From Labilithrix luteola (GTDB lineage Bacteria > Myxococcota_A > Polyangia > Polyangiales > Polyangiaceae), in contig NZ_CP012333.1 of assembly GCF_001263205.1 (NCBI RefSeq), positions 2,790,001 to 2,854,000 of the forward strand: DNA of 64,000 nt, read 5' to 3'. The translations under genes were made by a program, and so were the position numbers. Under the pieces are notes generated by a model. It did no database searches, had not been told where the DNA came from, and saw nothing but the letters and a program-made list of their open reading frames with translations. Below, piece by piece: positions 1 to 7,278 of the stretch. The first letter of the stretch is position 1. Each line of letters opens with the position of its first letter.

Positions 1-1401
1 GGGACCACGGGCCCTGTCGCACCGGCCGCATGCCGTGTCGACGGCGACTGCGTCCCGCCGAACGGCTGTTACACCGGTCGTTGCGACACGGTGCTCGGCG
101 CGTGCGCCTACACGCTCTGTTCGTCGAACGCGCGCGCATGCTCAGCGGGCACGTGTGATCCGACCACGCTGACGTGCACCGGCGAGAAGGACTACGGCTT
201 TCGCGCGGGCGGGTACGCCGTGCCCGACGTCACCATCGCCTGCAAAGACGCAAGCGCCTGCCTCGCCGCCGCGTTCCCTTTCGTGTTCATCGGAACGCCC
301 AGCGGCGTCACCACGCTCGGTGTGGAGAGCATCGCCGGCAGCACGGCGCGAAAGATCCCCACGCAGGTCGACATCCATCCCGCGCAGCTCGTCACGAGCG
401 GACGGCGTCTCTGGATTCTCGGCGAGGTCCAAGGAGCCGCGCCGCCCTACCAGCTTCCCATCGCCACGATCGAGATCCCCTCCGATCCGACCATCGCGAG
501 CCTCTCGGCCACCACGTCGCTCGTCGCCTATCCGTTTCCGCGCGCGGTGGGATTCCCCGCACCGAAGGGGGCGCTCTTCGTGTCGTTCGACGACGCGTCG
601 CAAGGATTTCCGACGGCACGCGTGGACGCGCCCTTGCCGAGCGGTGCGGCGTTCGAAATGCGGGCCGGATCGGGGCCGGGAGCATCAAGTTCGGCGCTTC
701 CGATGTTCCGCATCCCGCAAGATGCAGCGAATGGTTCGCTGGTCGCCTCGAGTGGCGAACGCCTCGTCGTGTATCGCGCGCCCGCCACCTTCAACCTGAT
801 CACGACGCCTGCGACGGCGACGGCAACCCTCGCGGCGGACGACGTCATCACCCCCGCCCCGCCCGTGCTCGCCGCCCCGCGCTTCACCCAAGGGCCGAAC
901 GGAACGGTGATGCTCGGCGCGCCCGTCGTCGCGGATCCGGAGAACGACTGCAACTGCACCTCGCACCAGCGCTTGCAATGGGTGCTGCCGAACACGTCCG
1001 CGGCGAAGGTGGACGCCAATCAGGTGGCCGATCCGGAGGGCTACCAGAACCCGTTCGTCGGCGGAGCCGCCGCGTGTCACACGTGCAATCCGGCGTCGTA
1101 CTTCGTCGGGGCAACGCTGGCGGCATGGGTCGACGATCGGCGCGTGCTCGTCGCGGCACCGGCGAGTGATCCTGCCGAGAACCGCACGCTCACCGCCGTG
1201 AGACTTCTCGAGCGCGATCCCATCGCGGCTCCGGCCACGCGTCGTTTCTCCACGACACCGGCCGACGCTCCCCCCGGGAACTTCGCGACCGACCGCATCG
1301 CCCTCGCATCGTCGAACGGCCTCGGCTACCTGCTCCTTGCCGGCAGTCAGGGGAGCGGCGTCACGCTGGCGACGATCGATCCGCGTTGCGACGCAAAATG
1401 A
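1..1401 (+). CDS. Cys-rich surface/secreted protein, C-terminal part (5' end outside window)
   Basis: The frame is open from the first base of the window, so the gene starts upstream and 466 codons are visible. The first ~60 residues carry regularly spaced cysteines (CRVDGDC, NGCYTGRCD, GACAYTLC, ACSAGTCD), a pattern common in myxobacterial extracellular proteins. The rest is Ser/Thr/Ala/Pro-rich with two further Cys clusters (CNC and CHTC, around residues 315-365), as expected for a disulfide-bonded exported protein. No catalytic motif is recognised. It ends 105 bp before the NAD synthetase start and is probably a separate unit. The function is unknown; a surface or cell-wall role is inferred from composition only. 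Confidence 0.7.
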   Translation, partial: GTTGPVAPAACRVDGDCVPPNGCYTGRCDTVLGACAYTLCSSNARACSAGTCDPTTLTCTGEKDYGFRAGGYAVPDVTIACKDASACLAAAFPFVFIGTPSGVTTLGVESIAGSTARKIPTQVDIHPAQLVTSGRRLWILGEVQGAAPPYQLPIATIEIPSDPTIASLSATTSLVAYPFPRAVGFPAPKGALFVSFDDASQGFPTARVDAPLPSGAAFEMRAGSGPGASSSALPMFRIPQDAANGSLVASSGERLVVYRAPATFNLITTPATATATLAADDVITPAPPVLAAPRFTQGPNGTVMLGAPVVADPENDCNCTSHQRLQWVLPNTSAAKVDANQVADPEGYQNPFVGGAAACHTCNPASYFVGATLAAWVDDRRVLVAAPASDPAENRTLTAVRLLERDPIAAPATRRFSTTPADAPPGNFATDRIALASSNGLGYLLLAGSQGSGVTLATIDPRCDAK

Positions 1402-1506
1402 AATAGCGGGGCATCCAGCTCGCACACGGAAGAGGTGCCGACGGATCGACTTGTCGTCGAGGCACCCCTCCGCCTACGGTCCACGGAGAACAATGAGGCG
1501 TTGCCC

Positions 1507-3411
1507 ATGAGGCTCATCCGGATCGCCGTCGCGAGCGTCAACACCACCGTGGGAGCCGTGCGCGGAAACGTCGACCGCGCCGTCATCGCGGCGCGCGAAG
1601 CCGCCGAAGACGGCGCGACGGTCGTCGTGCTGCCCGAGCAGCTCATCGCCGGGTACTCGCCGGAAGACCTCGTTCAGTGGGGCGCCTTCGTCGACGCGCA
1701 GTGGAAAGAGCTCGAGCGTTTCGCCCAGGCCACGAGCGATCTCGGATGTGCCATGGCGCTCGGCCTCACGGTGGCGCGCGGAGCGCACGTCTACAACTGC
1801 GCGGCCGTGGTCCATGGCGGGAAGATCCTCGGCATCGTGCCGAAGGAGAAGCTGCCCACGTACAACGTCTTCTACGAAGCGCGCGTCTACGCGCGAGGCG
1901 TGCCCGGTCTCGTCGACGAAGTGCACGGCGTTCCCTTCGGCGATCTTATCTTCGACTTCGACTTCGGCACCGTGGCCGTCGAGGTCTGCGAAGACATCTG
2001 GTCGCCCGACGGCCCGATGCGACGCCGTTCGTATGCCGGCGCCGAGCTCGTCCTGAACATCTCCGCCTCGCCCTTCCGACTCGGCGTCGTCGGCACACGC
2101 CGCGAGATGATCGCCACGCGCGCGAACGACAACCAGGTCACGGTTGCCTACGCGAACCTCGTCGGGGCCAACGACGGCCTCGTGTTCGACGGCGGCGGCT
2201 TCGTCGCGCAGAACGGGCGCATGCTGCTCGAGGCGCCGCGCTACCAGACTGGCTTCGCGGCGGTGAACGTCGACCTCGATCGCACGCGTCGCCTGCGTCG
2301 CGAGAACACCACGTGGCGCGCCGACCAGGAGACGTTCGCGGCAAGCGCCCCGAGCATCCGTCGCATCGCTTGTCCGGCCATGACCACGGGCCGCGAGAAG
2401 CTCGTCTACCCCGTGCCGCCGAACCGAAGCTTCTTCCTCCCCGGTGCGCCGTCGCAAACCACGCCGCGCCAGGACTTCTGCGAAGACCTGCTCGACGCGC
2501 TCGCGCTCGGGGTGGGCGACTACTTCGAGAAGACCGGCGCGTTCAAGACGGTGGGCGTGGCGCTCTCCGGCGGACGCGACAGCCTGCTCTGCCTCTATCT
2601 CGCACGACGCTGGATTTCGCGCCGCTACGGCAGCCTGGGCCCCGAGGCGGAGAAGCAGAAGGCCAAGGAGATCCTGCGCGCGTTCTTCATGCCCTCGCGC
2701 TACTCGTCGGGCGAGACCTGCAAGGCGGCCGAGCGGGCGGCCAACGATCTCGACGCCCCCTTCGTGGTGCTGCCCATCGACGACGCCTTCGAGCGCGAGC
2801 TCCGCGAAGTCGAGAAGATGCTCCAGCCGGGCGAAACCATCACCACGATGGCGCGTCAGAATGTGCAGGCCCGCGTGCGCGCGGAACGCATGTGGACCTG
2901 GACGAACAGCGCCGCCGGCCTCTTCTTGCAAACGAGCAACATGAGCGAGAAGGCGGTCGGCTACACGACCATCGGCGGCGACATGGAAGGCGCGCTCAGC
3001 GTCATCGCGAACGTCCCGAAGACGGTCGTGAACTACCTGCTCGACTACCTCCTCGAGACCACGAACATGGAGGGCATCCGGCTCACCCTCGAGAAGCCGG
3101 CTTCCGCCGAGCTCGCCGACAACCAGGAAGACGAGAAGGAGCTCATGCCCTTCCCCGTTCTCGACGCCTGCTTCGCGCTCTATGCCGGCGAGAAAATGGC
3201 GCCGAGCGAGGTGCGCGAGGTTCTGCTGGTGATGTTCCCGGAGTACGACCCGAAGGTCGTGGAGAACTGGGCCGCGCGCTTCGCACGCCTCTTCACGCAG
3301 TCGATCTACAAGTGGGTGCAGACGCCGCTCTGCCTGCACGTCGGCAACCTCGATCTCGATCGCGAGCGCGCCCTGCAGCTCCCCGTGGTGCAGCGCACCG
3401 AGTGGGGTTGA
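1507..3411 (+). CDS. nadE: Glutamine-dependent NAD(+) synthetase
   Basis: Catalyses the last step of NAD synthesis, amidating deamido-NAD with ATP and ammonia released from glutamine. The 634-residue protein has both expected parts: an N-terminal nitrilase-fold glutaminase (Glu44 in VLPEQ, Lys113 in VPKEKLP, Cys171 in EVCEDIW) and a C-terminal synthetase with the SGGRDS ATP loop near residues 354-359. Length is normal for the two-domain bacterial enzyme. The ATG at 1507 is preferred over upstream GTG/TTG codons because GAGG lies 8 bp ahead and MRLIRIAV matches the first strand of the nitrilase fold. It stands alone, followed at once by an inverted-repeat element whose first bases echo its own 3' end (GAGTGGGGTTG). 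Confidence 0.95.
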   Translation: MRLIRIAVASVNTTVGAVRGNVDRAVIAAREAAEDGATVVVLPEQLIAGYSPEDLVQWGAFVDAQWKELERFAQATSDLGCAMALGLTVARGAHVYNCAAVVHGGKILGIVPKEKLPTYNVFYEARVYARGVPGLVDEVHGVPFGDLIFDFDFGTVAVEVCEDIWSPDGPMRRRSYAGAELVLNISASPFRLGVVGTRREMIATRANDNQVTVAYANLVGANDGLVFDGGGFVAQNGRMLLEAPRYQTGFAAVNVDLDRTRRLRRENTTWRADQETFAASAPSIRRIACPAMTTGREKLVYPVPPNRSFFLPGAPSQTTPRQDFCEDLLDALALGVGDYFEKTGAFKTVGVALSGGRDSLLCLYLARRWISRRYGSLGPEAEKQKAKEILRAFFMPSRYSSGETCKAAERAANDLDAPFVVLPIDDAFERELREVEKMLQPGETITTMARQNVQARVRAERMWTWTNSAAGLFLQTSNMSEKAVGYTTIGGDMEGALSVIANVPKTVVNYLLDYLLETTNMEGIRLTLEKPASAELADNQEDEKELMPFPVLDACFALYAGEKMAPSEVREVLLVMFPEYDPKVVENWAARFARLFTQSIYKWVQTPLCLHVGNLDLDRERALQLPVVQRTEWG

Positions 3412-3413
3412 AC

Positions 3414-3752
3414 CTAGAGCAGCGAGTGGGGTTGGACCTGGAGCACCGAGCAAAGCTCTACGTGCAATGCCGTTCGGATACGCAGACAAATTTCACAGGA
3501 AGGTCGGAAGAGCGGAAGGTTATTATTATCGCCCCGCGAAAAGCGCCAAACTCCGCTTGCTGGGAAATTGATGGCGCCAATGCCGGCGCGGTATCGCGCG
3601 AGCTGTCCGCTCTCTCCGCCCCAAAAACTTCCGCCCTTCCGCCCTTCCTGTGAAAAATCTCAGGTCGGATCCATCGGTGTCAGACCGATGTCTGCTCATC
3701 GGAACGGCATTGCGGTGCTCGAGCACTGGCTTGCGAGCAACACTGGCTCTAG
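3414..3752. repeat. MITE-like imperfect inverted repeat filling the nadE-HTTM gap
   Basis: The gap between nadE and the HTTM gene is a large imperfect palindrome. It starts with CTAGAGC (3414-3420) and ends with GCTCTAG (3746-3752). Nested matching blocks in the two arms include GAGCACCG (3441) with CGGTGCTC (3713), CAATGCCGTTC (3465) with GGAACGGCATTG (3701), and TTTCACAGGAAGG (3491) with CCTTCCTGTGAAA (3641). The centre is AT-richer than its surroundings. An 11-bp direct repeat of the nadE 3' end (GAGTGGGGTTG) sits at the left edge. No convincing ORF is present. The structure fits a non-autonomous mobile or dispersed repeat, which is inference because only one copy is seen here. Confidence 0.6.
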
Positions 3753-4850
3753 CTAGGTGGCGGTCGTCAGATCGCCCTGGCGCGTGAAGCTGGCGATGAG
3801 CGCCACGGGCGCCCAGATGGGAAAGAACAGCGGCAGGCAGCGCGTGAGCATGGCGAACGCGCGAATGCCCGTGACCGTCGTGCGGTCACGACGAACGACG
3901 ACGATGGAGTGGCCAGGCTGATCGTCCGGCGCCCAGGGCTTCAGCTCGAAGCGACCGAACCAATCGAGCATCGGCACGAGCACGCCGCAGACCTTTCCCC
4001 AGCCGCGCGTGGGGTCGAACCGCAGCGTTCGCGCCTGGAAATCCGGGGTGACGAACGTGCCGTACATCGCGAGCGTGAGCAGCGTGAAGGTGCCGGCGCC
4101 CCACGTCACGTCGATGAAGAGGTGGAACCAGAACCCCCACCACAAGGCGATGATGCGCGTGGGCCGAAGCCACAGAGCGACGCACAGAACGAGCTCGCTC
4201 ATGATGACCGCCTTCGACACCGAGCTCGCCACGGCTTCGCGGGCGAGGAACTCGAGGATGGCGCGAGGCACGCGCGCGGAGGCGAACTGGGCGTCGCGCG
4301 CAAAGCGATCGGCGAGGACGAGCCCGGTGCGGTAGGCAGGGTCGAGCAGCTTCGCGCCGCCCGAGGCGAAGTAGACGATCGAAACCTGGATCTGCGCGAG
4401 ACGAACGGCCCAATACGGACCGGTGCTCGGGTGCGGCACGTCGCTATCGGCCGTGCGCCAGGATCGGTCGCAGGGCCCCAGCGAGAGGAGGAGCGCGTAA
4501 CAGAAGAGGGAATAACGGTCGCTGCCGAATTGTAGGCGGTCGCAGAGGAGAACCCAGCCACCGAGCAGTGCGCTCAACATGAGCGAGGGGCGCGCCCAGA
4601 TCCCGAGCGCGACCATGACCGCGAAACACACGCGCAAGGCCACCACCACTGCGAAGAGGCGATGCGACGGCACGAGCAGATCGGGGAGCATCGAGAGGTG
4701 GAACGCGTCGCCGAAGTAACCGACCTCGAGGAGGCGCTCGGCGTCGGCAAGGGCGTACCAACCGAGAAGCACGCCGAGCATCGAGCGCACCGGTCCGAGG
4801 GCGTAGCCGTCGGCGATCTCGTCGCGGAAGCGCACGAGCGCGTGCAGCAT
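3753..4850 (-). CDS. HTTM domain membrane protein (vitamin K-dependent carboxylase-like)
   Basis: A 365-residue polytopic inner-membrane protein with about seven hydrophobic stretches between residues 15 and 290. The opening segment (GPVRSMLGVLLGWYALADAERLL), the following DAFH region and the RYSLFCYALLLSL segment fit HTTM proteins, the bacterial relatives of vitamin K-dependent gamma-carboxylase. The biochemical role of most bacterial HTTM proteins is not established. Its ATG directly abuts the stop of the upstream gene (4851-5405), so the two are almost certainly co-transcribed and probably work together. The 3' end touches the inverted-repeat element. Confidence 0.75.
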   Translation of the reverse strand: MLHALVRFRDEIADGYALGPVRSMLGVLLGWYALADAERLLEVGYFGDAFHLSMLPDLLVPSHRLFAVVVALRVCFAVMVALGIWARPSLMLSALLGGWVLLCDRLQFGSDRYSLFCYALLLSLGPCDRSWRTADSDVPHPSTGPYWAVRLAQIQVSIVYFASGGAKLLDPAYRTGLVLADRFARDAQFASARVPRAILEFLAREAVASSVSKAVIMSELVLCVALWLRPTRIIALWWGFWFHLFIDVTWGAGTFTLLTLAMYGTFVTPDFQARTLRFDPTRGWGKVCGVLVPMLDWFGRFELKPWAPDDQPGHSIVVVRRDRTTVTGIRAFAMLTRCLPLFFPIWAPVALIASFTRQGDLTTAT

Positions 4851-5405
4851 CTAGGTTCCCCCTGCGTGGTTCAGAGGCGGACTCACGAGGTGCACGACGT
4901 AGGGCTCGCCGCCGTTACGTCGGACCGTGACGTCGAGGAGAAAGCGACGCGTCTCGGCATCGTCGGGAACGTGCGCAGCGAGGTCGTCGAGGGCACGCCG
5001 ATAGGCATCGAGCGCGGCACGACTTCCGTTGCGCGCCTCGAGCTCCCGATCGAGGTTCGCGAGGTCGGGCAGCACGACGCGATCGTGCCACGCGAAGCGA
5101 CGGAGCATCCCGCCGGGATCGTGCGCGCTCCACTCCCCCTCCTCGGCCTTCACGCGTACGAGGGCTCCCGAGGGGCCATCGACCTCTCGATAGAGCACGG
5201 CCTTGACGGTGCTCGACTCGCCGAAGGTGCGAAAGCCGAAGGCACCGTCGGTGCGCCGCGATGCGGTGAGAACGAGCGCGATCTGGAAAGCGATCCACAG
5301 TGCCGCGAACACGAGTCGCCAAGCTCGACGGGCCGATCCGAGGGGATGCGGCGTGGGCGAGGGCCTCTTCGAAGTACGGTGGGGGTGCTGACCGTCCTGC
5401 ACCAC
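4851..5405 (-). CDS. Membrane-anchored protein encoded with the HTTM protein
   Basis: A 184-residue protein with one hydrophobic segment at about residues 29-47 (ending FQIALVLTAS) after a basic, Pro-rich N-terminus, then a soluble domain with no recognised motif. This predicts a single-pass protein with most of its mass outside the cytoplasm. GTG starts at 5405 and 5402 are both possible; GGAG just upstream suits the second slightly better. The stop codon is immediately followed by the HTTM ATG with no gap. Small partners beside HTTM genes are common, so an accessory role is inferred. The 81 bp to the divergent SGNH gene must hold promoters for both directions. Confidence 0.65.
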   Translation of the reverse strand: MVQDGQHPHRTSKRPSPTPHPLGSARRAWRLVFAALWIAFQIALVLTASRRTDGAFGFRTFGESSTVKAVLYREVDGPSGALVRVKAEEGEWSAHDPGGMLRRFAWHDRVVLPDLANLDRELEARNGSRAALDAYRRALDDLAAHVPDDAETRRFLLDVTVRRNGGEPYVVHLVSPPLNHAGGT

Positions 5406-5486
5406 TCGCTCCGTGATACCCGGGAGCCCCCTCGTAGGCTAAACAAACTTCCGGAGGCACGCCTGGCGTGCAAGGATTTGACTGCT

Positions 5487-6917
5487 GTGCGCCGTGGCTT
5501 TGCCAAGAAAGTGACCTGGTCGACGAACGCGAAGCCGAACGTCGCGATCTCGAAACGGGCGTTTGTCGCGGCCGCCATCGCACTGACGCTTCCGTCGTTG
5601 GGATGCGGTGACAGCCTGCCCAAGGCCAAGCCCGCGGCCGATGCGGACGGGCCGAACGGCTCGGTCCCCGCGAATCGCGACGCCGTTGCCTCCGTCCCGG
5701 CCGAGATCGTCTCGCGCACGCACGCCGGTGTCGTCGGCGCCCTCGAGCGGCCCGCTGCTCTCCGGCGCTTCTTCGAGTCGCTCGGTCGCCTCGAATCGGA
5801 ACAGGCGCAGGACGACGTGCGCATCGTCCAGTTCGGCGACTCACATACGGCCGCCGACATCGAGACGGGCAGCGCTCGTCACGCGCTCCAGACACGCTTC
5901 GGTGACGGAGGGCGAGGCTTCGTCGCCATCGGCAAGCCGTGGAAGCAGTACCTCCAGGAAGGCGTGCGCTGTGGGATGTCCTCGGACTGGTCGGGCGAGC
6001 GCGGAAAGCTCGAACGCGGAAAGTTCGTGGGCGACGGTATGTACGGCCTCGCCGGCATCGGTCTCGGCTCGAGCCAGCGTGGAGCGCGCGCGTGGACCGA
6101 CATCACCGCGCGCACGAGCCGGGCCGAGATCAACTACCTCGAGCAGCCGAACGGCGGCTCTTTCGACGTCTTCGTCGACGGCGTCCGCGTCGTTCGCGTG
6201 TCGACGCGCGCCGATCGCGCGGCCTCCGCATTCCGCACCTTCGACATCACGCCATCCACCGCTCATCAGGTCGAAGTGCGCGGCGTGGGTGATGGTGACG
6301 TTCGGGTCTTCGGGCTCTCCCTCGATCGCGCCGAGCACGGCATCGTGTTCGATGCGCTCGGCATCAACGGCGCGCGCGTCACCACGTGTTTGCAGTGGAA
6401 CGAGCAGCACTGGGCCGAGCAGCTCAAGCATCGCGCACCCGCGCTCGTGATCCTCGCCTACGGCACGAACGAGTCGACCGACGAGGGCATGTCGCCCGAG
6501 ACGTACGAACGCCAGCTCGTCGATACGCTCGGGCGAATCGCGCGCGCCGTGCCTTCGGCGTCCTGCCTCCTCCTCGGACCGCCCGACCGCGCCATCTCCG
6601 AGGGCAAAGACAAGGAGTGGGTGACCGCTCCGAAGCTTCTCGAGATCATCGCTTCCCAAAAGCGCGTGGCGGCAGCTGCGGGCTGTGCGTTCTACGATCA
6701 GCTCACGGCCATGGGCGGCTCGGGCACGATTGCCGGTTGGGCGTCCGAAGATCCTCCGCGCGCCCAGAAAGACCGCGTCCACCTCACGCGCGAAGGCTAT
6801 GCGCAGCTCGGGAGCTCGTTCGCCGCCGACCTCATGCGTGCCTACGTGGGCTGGCGCAAAGAGCTCGGGCTCCCATCGACGTCGGCTCCTGCGCCGGCGC
6901 TCGAAGCCTCGCAGTAG
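5487..6917 (+). CDS. SGNH/GDSL hydrolase-family lipoprotein, paralogue 1
   Basis: A 476-residue exported SGNH-fold protein. The nucleophile block is QFGDSH (Ser119), the Asn block is YGTNE (Asn328) and the catalytic block is DRVH (Asp429, His432), so the triad looks intact. A basic N-terminus and hydrophobic run end in SLGC, an acceptable lipobox. Start GTG 5487 has AAGGA 10 bp upstream; GTG 5511 is the alternative. A divergent paralogue lies at 9097-10554 with the same motif order and shared phrases (GMYGL, a DALGxNGAR motif). Such SGNH proteins often add or remove acyl groups on glycans together with MBOAT proteins, and an AlgI-type MBOAT lies 8 kb away. Substrate unknown. Confidence 0.8.
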   Translation: MRRGFAKKVTWSTNAKPNVAISKRAFVAAAIALTLPSLGCGDSLPKAKPAADADGPNGSVPANRDAVASVPAEIVSRTHAGVVGALERPAALRRFFESLGRLESEQAQDDVRIVQFGDSHTAADIETGSARHALQTRFGDGGRGFVAIGKPWKQYLQEGVRCGMSSDWSGERGKLERGKFVGDGMYGLAGIGLGSSQRGARAWTDITARTSRAEINYLEQPNGGSFDVFVDGVRVVRVSTRADRAASAFRTFDITPSTAHQVEVRGVGDGDVRVFGLSLDRAEHGIVFDALGINGARVTTCLQWNEQHWAEQLKHRAPALVILAYGTNESTDEGMSPETYERQLVDTLGRIARAVPSASCLLLGPPDRAISEGKDKEWVTAPKLLEIIASQKRVAAAAGCAFYDQLTAMGGSGTIAGWASEDPPRAQKDRVHLTREGYAQLGSSFAADLMRAYVGWRKELGLPSTSAPAPALEASQ

Positions 6918-6934
6918 TCGCGCGAGTCGCGCTC

Positions 6935-7030
6935 CTCCGTGCACGAAGAGCGGCGGCCACCTCGATGGACGTCGCGACGTCGCGACGTCGCGACGTCGCG
7001 ACGTCGCCTCGTCGCGCGTCGTGCACGGAG
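6935..7030. repeat. Octamer tandem array bounded by 12-bp inverted repeats
   Basis: Five head-to-tail copies of GACGTCGC occupy 6968-7007. The array lies between CTCCGTGCACGA (6935-6946) and its exact reverse complement TCGTGCACGGAG (7019-7030). The whole structure sits just after the SGNH gene and ends three bases before the U-tract end of the small RNA unit read from the other strand. The 8-bp unit is itself nearly palindromic (GACGTC), so each copy could be a protein site or part of a cruciform. Confidence 0.75.
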
Positions 7031-7032
7031 AC

Positions 7033-7086
7033 AAAATAAAAACACCGCGCTGGGCCAGGGGGGGGATGGCCACTCGCGCGGTGCAC
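7033..7086 (-). ncRNA. Putative sigma-54-dependent C-loop small RNA, copy 1
   Basis: Read leftward from about 7086 this is a single hairpin closed by CACCGCGC/GCGCGGTG (7076-7083 with 7043-7050). An inner GGCCA/TGGCC stem (7067-7071 with 7053-7057) presents an apical loop of U followed by eight C (7058-7066). The stem is followed by TTTTTATTTT (7042-7033), which is a textbook intrinsic terminator. A -24/-12 promoter lies directly upstream, giving a predicted RNA of ~50 nt made of hairpin plus U-tail. There is no ORF. A second copy with the same stem, loop, terminator and promoter is at 57776-57824. The transcript start is estimated from sigma-54 spacing. The RNA itself is an inference. Confidence 0.6.
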
Positions 7087-7095
7087 TCGCCTATA

Positions 7096-7112
7096 TAGCG
7101 AGATGCGTGCCA
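7096..7112 (-). promoter_or_regulatory. Sigma-54 (-24/-12) promoter of C-loop sRNA copy 1
   Basis: On the minus strand the sequence is TGGCACGCATCTCGCTA. This matches TGGCACG-N4-TTGCW at all but one position (C for the second T of the -12 element), with correct GG-to-GC spacing. A start about 12 bases downstream falls at the base of the hairpin. The equivalent promoter at 57834-57850 has the same TGGCACG and TCGCTATA blocks around a different 4-base spacer, which argues for conservation of function. Confidence 0.7.
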
Positions 7113-7174
7113 ATCAAAATGACGGCATTTTCGGGGTGAAGAAGGGCGATTTCTTTCAGGCCTGCATGATCGGC

Positions 7175-7217
7175 GGACACGGATGCACGACCGTGAGGGG
7201 CATCGGTCGTCCGTGTC
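7175..7217. promoter_or_regulatory. Interrupted palindrome upstream of sRNA copy 1 promoter
   Basis: Two nested inverted pairs are present: GACACGGA (7176-7183) with TCCGTGTC (7210-7217), and CGACCG (7188-7193) with CGGTCG (7204-7209). The centre is ~85 bp upstream of the -24 element, a usual distance for an enhancer site of a sigma-54 activator. That role is inference; the sequence shows only the symmetry and position. Confidence 0.4.
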
Positions 7218-7278
7218 TCGCTCATCGCGATTGTGAAAGCCCTGCCTTGCCCACAGCCAGCGACAACGCCAGTCCGGC

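Noticed and set aside
4662..5486. Extended plus-strand frame running into SGNH paralogue 1.
   Set aside because: It is antisense to the HTTM operon and lacks a signal; the real gene starts at GTG 5487.
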